Below are positions 57,153 through 64,000 of a stretch of DNA of 64,000 nucleotides, piece after piece. The position numbers and the translations under genes were made by a program. The notes beneath the pieces are model-generated. The model ran no database searches and was not told the DNA's origin. It saw nothing but the letters and a program-made list of their open reading frames with translations. The DNA is from Thermoplasmata archaeon (GTDB lineage: Archaea; Thermoplasmatota; Thermoplasmata; Lutacidiplasmatales; UBA184). The DNA lies in assembly GCA_027365105.1 (NCBI GenBank), contig DAHXNZ010000006.1, forward strand, positions 1-64,000, in the 5' to 3' direction. How positions within the stretch are numbered: the first letter of the stretch is position 1; every line of letters starts with the position of its first letter.

Positions 57153-57713
57153 CTACACCGAGTAGTTGGGTGGTTCTTCGGCGACCCCGAGCCGGTGGTT
57201 GGCGTAGAGGGCCCCGGCGAACAGCAGGTCGCTCAGCCGGTTGATCCACACCAGCAGCTCGGGACGCACCGGTTCGATCCGATGGAGGGCCCAGAGCTCC
57301 CGCTCGGCGCGGCGAGCGACCGTCCGGGCCATGTGCAGGGCGGAGGCGGGCCGGCTGCCCCGCTCGAGGACAAACGACTTGAGGGGGCCCACGGCATCCG
57401 AGAGCCGGTCGATTTCCCCTTCGAGGGCGGTCACATGCCGCGCCTCGATCCGATGCTCCGGCACCGGCAGATGGGGGGCCCGGGCGAGCTCGGATTGGGC
57501 CACGAAGAGCTCGTGCTCGAGCCGGTGGACCACCGCCCGAAGATCCGCCAGGGGCTCGGGGAGTTCGGCTTCGACCCACCCGAGGAGGGCCCCGACCTCG
57601 TCGAGGGTACCGTAGGCCCGGATCCGGGGCGAATCCTTCGCTACCCGATGACCACCGGCGAGGCCGGTCTCTCCGCGATCGCCCGTCCGGGTGTAGAGCC
57701 GCGTGGTAGCCAT
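57153..57713 (-). CDS. PduO-type cob(I)alamin adenosyltransferase
   Basis: TRLYTRTGDRGETGLAGG, RIRAYGTLDEVGALLGW, FVLERGSRPASALHMARTVARRAERE, WINRLSDLLFAGA. Confidence 0.93.
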   Translation of the reverse strand: MATTRLYTRTGDRGETGLAGGHRVAKDSPRIRAYGTLDEVGALLGWVEAELPEPLADLRAVVHRLEHELFVAQSELARAPHLPVPEHRIEARHVTALEGEIDRLSDAVGPLKSFVLERGSRPASALHMARTVARRAERELWALHRIEPVRPELLVWINRLSDLLFAGALYANHRLGVAEEPPNYSV

Positions 57714-57868
57714 GCCTCCCGCCGCCCGGGCAACTGATCCAGGGGGGAATTCAGTCCGTGGACGGGGCAGAAGGAGATGTGCAGCACCTCATTATGCTTC
57801 GCGTCCTGTCGGCACAGTCGGCAGATCAACCCGCTCCGTTCGCTCCACGCAATTCCCACCGCTTCCAT
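57641..57868 (-). CDS. Small putative zinc-binding protein
   Basis: MEAVGIAWSERSGLICRLCRQDAKHNEVLHISFCPVHG... has a C-x2-C-x13-C-x2-H arrangement. 3' end overlaps the PduO start by 73 nt. Confidence 0.4.
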   Translation of the reverse strand: MEAVGIAWSERSGLICRLCRQDAKHNEVLHISFCPVHGLNSPLDQLPGRREAWLPRGSTPGRAIAERPASPVVIG

Positions 57869-57890
57869 TTCGGATCCATCCCATTGCGGC

Positions 57891-58289
57891 CTACCGGCGG
57901 AGGAGGCCGCGGCCCTCCCGATCCGCACCCTTTCGGACCTCGCGTCGCTCCCGGCCGGCCCGGGCCTCTCGGCGCAGGGCCGGCAGTCGCTCCGTGTGGA
58001 TCCGGCTGAGCTCCGCTAGCCCGAGGGTGAGTGCCAGCACCATGGCACCCGATCGGTCCGCGGCGTACCCGTCCTCCACGACCTGGTCCAGTTCGGCCTC
58101 CAGCGAGACCGGCAGGGGACCCGTCGATGGTGGGCGCTCCAGCGACTCCGCCACCAACTGGCGAACCGCTTCGGAGCGGCTCGCGAGGTGTCGGCGCTGC
58201 TGGAGCTGTCCCAGCGCTTCCAGTTCCAGCGGGGTGAGCCGGACACCGAGGAACAGGCTCGCAGTGGGTTCAGCTTGGGGGGTTCGCAC
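57891..58289 (-). CDS. Ribbon-helix-helix-like transcriptional regulator
   Basis: SLFLGVRLTPLELEALGQLQQRRHLASRSEAVRQLVAESL fits beta-strand/helix/helix RHH. GTG start 26 nt from a TATA-like element with an overlapping palindrome. Confidence 0.6.
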   Translation of the reverse strand: MRTPQAEPTASLFLGVRLTPLELEALGQLQQRRHLASRSEAVRQLVAESLERPPSTGPLPVSLEAELDQVVEDGYAADRSGAMVLALTLGLAELSRIHTERLPALRREARAGRERREVRKGADREGRGLLRR

Positions 58290-58309
58290 GCGTTTAACAC
58301 AGTTTTACA

Positions 58310-58325
58310 CATATTTAATAATATG
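58310..58325. promoter_or_regulatory. Operator-like inverted repeat overlapping TATA box of the RHH gene
   Basis: CATATT-TAAT-AATATG, flanked by near-identical gtttaacaca/gtttaacaga copies (58292-58301 and 58325-58334). Confidence 0.5.
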
Positions 58326-58557
58326 TTTAACAGACGAGCGCCCTGCAAGGGGACCCGATACCGACCACGACGAGGCAGTTGTTCGACCGACGGTCCCTTC
58401 TGCCGTATCGAAGGTCCGACCTCGAAGGAATCCGGACCCCCCGCGGTCCACCCGACCCGATCGGGTACGAGGCCCCGGGTCCGGCGGGGAGACGGCATCG
58501 GGTTCGGAGCAACCCTTATGAATCGCGCCCTCTCGCCCTCGATGCGAGGCGCGACTT

Positions 58558-58944
58558 ATGGCATGGACCACGCTCGAAGTCCGAGAGCTGAAGGAAGGTC
58601 GGTACATGATGATCGACGAGGAACCGTGTCGGATCCTCAGCATCCAGACCTCCAAACCGGGAAAGCACGGTGAAGCGAAAGCCCGGATCGATGCGGTCGG
58701 TCTCTTCGACGAGTCCAAGAAGAGCGTCGTGTTTCCCGTCAAGCACAAGGTGCAGGTTCCGATGATCGGCAAGCGCCAGGCGCAGGTGCTCTCGCTGTCC
58801 GGTTCGGAGGTCCAACTGATGGATCTCGAATCCTACGAGACTTTCTCACTCGGCGTCGACGACGAAACCAAGGCTCTGCTGAGCCCGGGCGGTGAGGTCC
58901 AGTACCTCGACGCCATGGGTCGGCGGCGGATCTCCCGGACCTGA
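58558..58944 (+). CDS. eif5A: Translation initiation factor aIF5A
   Basis: MAWTTLEVRELKEGRYMMIDEEPCRILSIQTSKPGKHGEAKARIDAVGLFD includes the hypusination loop SKPGKHG. Confidence 0.96.
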   Translation: MAWTTLEVRELKEGRYMMIDEEPCRILSIQTSKPGKHGEAKARIDAVGLFDESKKSVVFPVKHKVQVPMIGKRQAQVLSLSGSEVQLMDLESYETFSLGVDDETKALLSPGGEVQYLDAMGRRRISRT

Positions 58945-58959
58945 ACGGGGAACCGCGTC

Positions 58960-59415
58960 TCAGCCACTGCCGAGGACCCCCGGGGTCGAGGGGACCGGGA
59001 ATCCCGGAGGCGTTCGTGCCGGTCCGAGGAACAGCCGGTCGTATTCAACGGAGTGCTTGATTCCACGACGCCGGAGCATGACCGAGACCTGCTCCGTGAT
59101 CTGGACGACCTCCTGGCAACGGAAGGGCTTGGTAAAGTAGAACTCGACCCTTCTCTCTTCGAAGATCGGAAAGACCAGCCGCATCCCAAAGGCATCCGGA
59201 CGGCAGTGGCCGGCCGGTTTCCGCCCGGCCCGGAGGTCCCGAAGGTTCTCTTCGAGGAGGACCGCGGGGAGCGTGGTCTCCCCCTCCTTGGCGAACGGGC
59301 GGTTGAGGTCCATGACCTTCTGGTGGATCTCGGGAAAGACCCGGACCAAGTCGCGGTACGATCGGGCCGCCTCCAGAAGGATGTGGCCGCTCTTGGCCTT
59401 CACTGGGGGCGTCAC
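58960..59415 (-). CDS. Conserved-looking hypothetical protein
   Basis: 151 aa ORF convergent with aIF5A, well-mixed composition (FGMRLVFPIFEERRVEFYFTKPFRCQEVVQITEQVSVMLRRRGIKHSVEYDRLFL). No family recognised. Confidence 0.55.
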   Translation of the reverse strand: MTPPVKAKSGHILLEAARSYRDLVRVFPEIHQKVMDLNRPFAKEGETTLPAVLLEENLRDLRAGRKPAGHCRPDAFGMRLVFPIFEERRVEFYFTKPFRCQEVVQITEQVSVMLRRRGIKHSVEYDRLFLGPARTPPGFPVPSTPGVLGSG

Positions 59416-59501
59416 GTACTCTCCACGCGGAGATCGGTATTAGCCGTTTACGTCCGGCCGCTCGAAAGGCTCAAAGAGGGGGTAGGCTACCGACCCCCGG
59501 C

Positions 59502-59603
59502 GCTCCCGTAGTCTAGTGGTCAAGGATAGGGGCCTCTCGAGCCCCTGACGCGGGTTCAAATCTGCCCGGCGGTCGTCGGGCAGGGAAACTCCCGCCGGGA
59601 GCA
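59502..59603 (+). tRNA. tRNA-Glu(CTC) interrupted by a 29-nt intron at 59561-59589 (T-loop, position 59/60)
   Basis: Acceptor GCTCCCG/CGGGAGC, D-arm GTCT-AGTGGTCAA-GGAT, anticodon arm GGGGC-CTCTCGA-GCCCC, T-arm GCGGG-TTCAAA[intron]T-CCCGC, discriminator A. Removing the intron gives a perfect 73-nt cloverleaf; CCA not encoded. Confidence 0.88.
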
Positions 59604-59653
59604 CCTCGACTTATGGCTAATACCATTACGCAGCGGTAGGCCCTCCCCCGTCA

Positions 59654-61065
59654 ATGGCCGAACGCCCGGGGACCGTGGAGAAGCGGCGCCGGCTCGAGGT
59701 TCCCGAGGTCCGTCGGTGGTACGAAAACGTCGCTCGGGGCTCCCAAATCCCGGCCGACGACTACCTCGAGGCGTTCCTCGCCCTCTTCCATCCCGAGTGG
59801 TCCAGCCGATCGCCCGGGCGTCGGGCTCCTCCGACGGCACCGCAAGCTCGATCCCGTCGCCTTCCTCTACACCCTCGCCGTCGAGACCGGTCCTCAGCTC
59901 CAGCAGACCGTCGGGGCCCTCCGCGAGGCCGACAACCGACGGGCCCCGGATCCGATCCTCGGCATGGGAGGGTTTTACTAGCGGTCCCCCCCGAACTTGT
60001 CGAGTTCCTCCGTCAATGTATCGCCTGCGGCCTCACCCAGCTTCGCGCCACTCCCGCGAACCGACTCACACCCAAGCTGGCCCGCTTCACCGGCCTCCTC
60101 ATCCAGGATTCCACCGTGATCCGACTCTTCGCCGCCCTCGCCAAGGTCTACCCGCCGACCCGACTCGCGAAGGACACAAAGTCGAACCGCACCGCCGGGG
60201 TCAAGGTGGCGACCCTGTTCAGCGCCCGGGCCAACGGCCCGGCCCGCCTCGAGCTGTTCCCCGAGACCACCTCCGAGGTCGACACGCCGAAGATCGGCCC
60301 GTGGGTCCAGGGCGCGGCCGTCCTCACCGACCTGGGCTTCTGCAAGCACCAGGGGTTCGCCCGTATCGAGGAGAACGGGGCTACTTCCTCTCCCGTCTCA
60401 AGGGCAACGCTAACCCGATCCGGATCGGCTCCAACCTCGCTCACCAGGGTCGTGCCATCGACCTCGAAGGGAAGCGGCGTTCGGAGATCGCTTCCCGACT
60501 CCACCGGGGGGTGCGCGATGCCGAGGTAAAGCGGTCGTTCCAGCGGCGCGAGCATCGCGGGAAGCGCCGAGGGGACACCCTTCGCGCCCGACGGGTCGCG
60601 GTCTGGGACGAAGAGCATCAGATGTACCACGCCTACGTCACCAACCTCCCGGTCGATGCTCTGTCGGCGGAGGGCGTGGCCGAACTATACCGAACCCGCT
60701 GGTCCGGGAATCTACTATTCAAAGAGGCGAAGGGATCATTCCATCTGGACCGTGTGGCGACCGGAAACCGCTACGGCGCGGAATCGCTGATCTGGACGTC
60801 GTGGCTGGCCCTGTTGGTCAGCCGCCGAGGGCACAGCGTGCTGCTCGAGCACCTCCCACCCGAGAGCGGTTCCGGCATCCTCCGCTGGGGTGGTCTCGGG
60901 TATTTCACGGCGAGTCAAGGGGGGTTCCCTGGCGCGCTATTTCAACGGCTGCGGCGGCGAAAAGTGGTACCGGACCCCATCGACGAGTTCGTGGGTTGGC
61001 TCGATGTTCGAGCCCGAGACCCGCACATCACCCGAGAGAGGTTCCGGGAGGGCTGGTTCGGCTGA
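59654..61065 (+). pseudogene. Decayed IS4-like DDE transposase
   Basis: Transposase-like sequence runs through three frames (HPEWSSRSPG / RHRKLDPVAFLYTLAVETGPQLQQTVGALREADNRRAPDPILGMGGFY* / PPELVEFLRQC...LLIQDSTVIRLF...VLTDLGFCKHQGF / YFLSRLKGNANPIRIG...ELYRTRWSGNLLFKEAKGSF), with stops and frameshifts. Confidence 0.75.
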
Positions 61066-61209
61066 ATCGAAGCCGCATGAAGGCCTCTCCAGGCGCAAGG
61101 TTCGCCCGTCGAAGTCGAGCTTCATCGAGGCGATCCCTCGCAAGGGAGCCCGTCATTCTCCTGCGGGCCCTGAGCGCCCAGGATCCTTTCGGGCTGGACG
61201 GCCCGGGCG

Positions 61210-62190
61210 TTACTGTTCCGGCGCCACGAGAGAGGCCCCTCGAGACGACGGGCGGACGATGTACGGCACACCGCCCGCTCGGGCGATCCGTCGGGCGAGC
61301 TCCAGTTCGCGTCCGGGGAACGGCAGAGCGACGATCGATCCGCCGCGGCCGGCCCCGGTGAGCTTGCCTCCGATCATCGACGGCCGGGCCGCCTCCAGGA
61401 GGGCTTCGAGCCGCGGGTGGGAGACTCCCACCTCTCGGAGGACCCGGTGGTTTTCGGTCAGCCGCGCACCCACCTCTTCGCGGTCTTCCCGGAGGAGGGC
61501 CCGGATCCCCGCTCGGGCGACCGCCTCAAACTGTCGGAGGAGCTCCGGGCCGTCCGGCTGCTCGAGCCGCTCGCGGACCGACCGGATTGCCTCCGGCGCG
61601 GCTCTCGGGATCCCGGAGTAGGCCACGACCCAGATCCAGCCGGGGTCGGGGATCCGACGGGCCGTCCACTGGATCTGCCCGTCCTCCAGCGTCCACAGCT
61701 CCGTACCCGACGCGTCGTTGAGCGCGACGTAGCCGCCGGCCACCGACGCGGTCGTGTCCCCCGGGCTTCCGATCCCTTGGGCATGCTGCTCGATCCCGAA
61801 GCTCCGACGCGCGAGGGTCGGTCGATCGATTCCCCCCGTGGCCGCGCCGAGACCGGCCGCCAGGGCCGCAACGAACGCCGCCGAGGATCCCAACCCGGAG
61901 CGTCGGGGGACCCGGGAGGTCGTGCGGACCGCCAGCGGACGACCGAGGGCCCACATCTCTTCGAGCGCGGTGCGGAAGTAGCCGGGGGCGGTCGCCGCGT
62001 CGCCGTGCCCGTTGAGCTGGGTGTGCTCGGCGGCCTGGACCACGACCTGGGTCTCCAGATCGAGGGCGAAGAGAAGCTCGGGCGTCCCGCGGACGACGCC
62101 GTGTTCTCCAAAGAGGATGCACTTGCCCGGTGCCCGGGCCGTGACCGGAAGGGGCGTCGCCGGGACCGGAGCGGGCTCGGGGTCGGTCAT
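61210..62190 (-). CDS. mvk: GHMP kinase, mevalonate kinase family
   Basis: APGKCILFGEHGVVRGTPELLFALDLE, SRVPRRSGLGSSAAFVAALAAGL, IGSPGDTTASVAGG, IGGKLTGAGRGGSIVAL. Specificity versus mevalonate-3-kinase not resolved. Confidence 0.88.
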   Translation of the reverse strand: MTDPEPAPVPATPLPVTARAPGKCILFGEHGVVRGTPELLFALDLETQVVVQAAEHTQLNGHGDAATAPGYFRTALEEMWALGRPLAVRTTSRVPRRSGLGSSAAFVAALAAGLGAATGGIDRPTLARRSFGIEQHAQGIGSPGDTTASVAGGYVALNDASGTELWTLEDGQIQWTARRIPDPGWIWVVAYSGIPRAAPEAIRSVRERLEQPDGPELLRQFEAVARAGIRALLREDREEVGARLTENHRVLREVGVSHPRLEALLEAARPSMIGGKLTGAGRGGSIVALPFPGRELELARRIARAGGVPYIVRPSSRGASLVAPEQ

Positions 62191-62765
62191 GGCAAGGCCT
62201 CCTTTTCCACCACCCGTTTGCCCCGGGGGGAGGGCCGGATCCGGACCGTTCCGCCGGCAAACCGCCGCGCGGGGATGGGCCCGACGAGCCGGTCGAGGGT
62301 CAGCGCGAGCGCCGCGACCTCGCTGTGGGGCTGCGCGCCCACGGCGACGTTGTAGTCGGCCCGTTCGTAGAGCTCGAACGGGACCTTCGCTCCGCCGATC
62401 ACCAGGAGGACCCGGGGGGCGTCCCGGATCCGGTGCGCGACTCGTTCCAGGGGGAGGCCGTACATCGTCAGGTGGACCACCGTCCCGGCAAACTCCCGGA
62501 GGAGACGGCGCCAGTCGTCGATCCCCTCGACCTCAAAGTTGCCTCCCCAACGGCGCGCCACGGACCGGATCCGATCCGCGAGATCGGGGTCCGGAGGGTG
62601 AAGGTACATCCGATCGGCTCCCAGGGCCCGGGCGGCCAGAGCCGCGTGGGTCGTCAGCCTAGGGTCCCGACCGGCCCGATGCCCGAGGCGGAGCACCGAG
62701 ACCCGGGGCGTCGGCCGCCTACTCTTCGGATTCCGACGGCTGGAATCGTTCGACTCGGTGGCCAC
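62187..62765 (-). CDS. trm56: tRNA (cytidine(56)-2'-O)-methyltransferase
   Basis: SVLRLGHRAGRDPRLTTHAALAARALGADRMYL, VVHLTMYGLPL, VLLVIGGAKVPFELYERADYNVAVGAQPHSEVAALALTLDRL. Confidence 0.92.
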   Translation of the reverse strand: MATESNDSSRRNPKSRRPTPRVSVLRLGHRAGRDPRLTTHAALAARALGADRMYLHPPDPDLADRIRSVARRWGGNFEVEGIDDWRRLLREFAGTVVHLTMYGLPLERVAHRIRDAPRVLLVIGGAKVPFELYERADYNVAVGAQPHSEVAALALTLDRLVGPIPARRFAGGTVRIRPSPRGKRVVEKEALP

Positions 62766-63246
62766 GGTACTCCAGGTTCTGGGATCGCTTGACCAGCGAC
62801 TTGAGCCGTGTGGGGGTCATGCCGAGTTCCTCCGCGACGTCGGAGAAGAACTTTCCCTCGACCCCGACCGCCTCGAAGATCTTGCGCTCCAGCTTCTCGT
62901 ACTCCTTGGGCGGCATGGCCGCGATGGCCAGGACCTCCGAGATCTCGGCCAGGGGCGAGGTGATCGCGATGTTCATCGTCGAGTAGTAGAAGTGGTAGCT
63001 GCGGACCGGCTGGCGCCGGCCCTCCCGGGTCACCCAGCGGGTGTCGATGAGCTTCATCTTCTCGAAGGAGGTCAGCGCGCGGGCTCCCTCGGCCCCGAAC
63101 TCCTTCTGGATGTCGTCGAGGGTGAGCCAGGTTTCGGCCAGCCGCTGGACGAGTTGGAGCTTGACGGGGCTATCGACCGCCCGGAGGATCGGGACAAGGT
63201 CGCTGATGTCATTGATGACCTTGATGCGGTGGACGGTGGCGGCCAT
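62719..63246 (-). CDS. Winged-helix/ArsR-like transcriptional regulator
   Basis: LVPILRAVDSPVKLQLVQRLAETWLTLDDIQKEFGAEGARALTSFEKMKLIDTRW and a second HTH-like FFSDVAEELGMTPTRLKSLVKRSQNLEYRGHRVERF. 5' of and overlapping trm56. Confidence 0.75.
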   Translation of the reverse strand: MAATVHRIKVINDISDLVPILRAVDSPVKLQLVQRLAETWLTLDDIQKEFGAEGARALTSFEKMKLIDTRWVTREGRRQPVRSYHFYYSTMNIAITSPLAEISEVLAIAAMPPKEYEKLERKIFEAVGVEGKFFSDVAEELGMTPTRLKSLVKRSQNLEYRGHRVERFQPSESEE

Positions 63247-63253
63247 CTAATGC

Positions 63254-63439
63254 TCACTCCGACCCTGGAGCCGGTCGACCGACCGCATCCTGGAGCTTTC
63301 GGCGGTAGACCCCCCATCGGTCGCCCGGGCGGTACCGCCCCGGGTGCGGCGTTCGGGTGGGCTTCCCGCAGGCGGGGCACTGGATCCGGAGACTGTATCG
63401 GTCGCACGCGGCGCACCGGTACAGCAGGTGGTCGCTCAT
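63254..63439 (-). CDS. nop10: H/ACA RNP protein Nop10
   Basis: MSDHLLYRCAACDRYSLRIQCPACGKPTRTPHPGRYRPGDRWGVYRRKLQD. Confidence 0.93.
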   Translation of the reverse strand: MSDHLLYRCAACDRYSLRIQCPACGKPTRTPHPGRYRPGDRWGVYRRKLQDAVGRPAPGSE

Positions 63440-64000
63440 GGTCGGGCGAACGATCCTTTGCCGCCGGCGGCGGTGATCGACCGGAGGGCGGCCTCGGAGG
63501 CCTTCTTGAGGATCTCCTCGGCCTGCTTGTACTGGGCCGCGGAGACGCGGAGCCGGTAGCGGGGGGCGCCCACATACTGGATGGTGATCGACTGCCGGTC
63601 GACGCTCTCGGCGGCCAGCAACGCCTCCCGGACGTGCTGAACCCCATCCGGTGCGGCATCGGTGACTTCGAGGATCCCGAGGATTTCGACCGAGGGGGGA
63701 ACGATGTTGTCGTGGGCGACCTGGACGAACTCGTGGGCCCATGGCTCCTTGGGATTTTCCTTCGCGAACCGCTTCGGCTCGGCCGAGGCGACCTCGAAGG
63801 CGTTGAAGAGGGATCCGTACCGCTTGACCAGGCCGACCGCGAAGAGCGGGTAGGTTTCCTCCGGTTTGAGATGGAGAGCGGCGGCCACCTGGTCGAGGAG
63901 GCGCAGGGCGCGCTGCTCGTTCTTCCACGCCTGAACCTTTTCCCGGCGCTGATGGTCGTTGATCCGCTTGAGGGAAAGATCGATCTGGTTCTTGCCGAGG
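63436..64000 (-). CDS. Translation initiation factor aIF2 subunit alpha (5' end beyond window)
   Basis: Frame open to the window edge: LGKNQIDLSLKRINDHQRREKVQAWKNEQRALRLLDQVAAALHLKPEETYPLFAVGLVKRYGSLFNAFE...; ends ATGA-overlapped with nop10. Confidence 0.93.
   Translation of the reverse strand, partial: LGKNQIDLSLKRINDHQRREKVQAWKNEQRALRLLDQVAAALHLKPEETYPLFAVGLVKRYGSLFNAFEVASAEPKRFAKENPKEPWAHEFVQVAHDNIVPPSVEILGILEVTDAAPDGVQHVREALLAAESVDRQSITIQYVGAPRYRLRVSAAQYKQAEEILKKASEAALRSITAAGGKGSFARP

Noticed and set aside
59529-61236. 11-nt match aggggcctctc between the tRNA anticodon arm and the complement near 61227-61237 as a possible IS target or terminal repeat
   Set aside because: Too short in GC-rich DNA; the second copy lies inside the mevalonate kinase coding sequence, so chance is likely.
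63254-63928. 224-aa minus-strand ORF as one protein
   Set aside because: Only the last 61 codons (from ATG 63439) match Nop10; the upstream part is an off-frame reading of aIF2-alpha.
1-64000. CRISPR arrays, cas genes, prophage or toxin-antitoxin modules
   Set aside because: No spaced short direct repeats, cas-like motifs or phage structural genes seen by eye. The RHH gene has no adjacent toxin-like ORF.

Overview
High-GC archaeal chromosomal segment, most consistent with a Thermoplasmatota-like euryarchaeon. The lineage is inferred from protein families only and was not searched.

Layout, left to right:
(1) A pair of M16-family zinc peptidase subunits (+).
(2) A ~39 kb minus-strand block (2971-42205) of large, N-glycosylation-sequon-rich surface proteins. 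It contains Asp-box/sialidase-like, YVTN-propeller, PKD/Ig-like, InlB-like-repeat, vWA-like and carboxypeptidase-regulatory-like domains, mostly with C-terminal TM anchors. Interleaved are a membrane-anchored Cdc48-like double AAA+ ATPase, a duplicated ACT-like protein, small membrane proteins and, at the head, a small two-module zinc-finger protein.
(3) A compact, divergently transcribed his operon (hisG-D-C-H-A-B-F-IE plus a PHP phosphatase).
(4) A Lrp/AsnC regulator, tail-to-tail with a DAP-pathway lysine operon (dapA-dapB-AK-lysA-aminotransferase).
(5) A YchF-type GTPase, PduO adenosyltransferase, a small Zn-motif ORF and an RHH regulator with an operator-like palindrome.
(6) aIF5A, and an intron-split tRNA-Glu(CTC) followed by a decayed IS4-like transposase.
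(7) The mevalonate kinase / Trm56 / HTH / Nop10 / aIF2-alpha cluster.

Most notable observations: a 29-nt intron in the T-loop (59/60) of tRNA-Glu with a bulge-helix-bulge-like fold; an operon linking a membrane-tethered Cdc48-like AAA+ ATPase to four surface proteins, two of which share a KR[I/V]TL cytoplasmic tail; a zinc-finger gene overlapping a giant surface protein gene by 4 nt; and a hisG whose conserved N-terminus has no canonical in-frame start (one extra C would explain it). All calls were made by eye from the sequence and ORF track; no database search was run.
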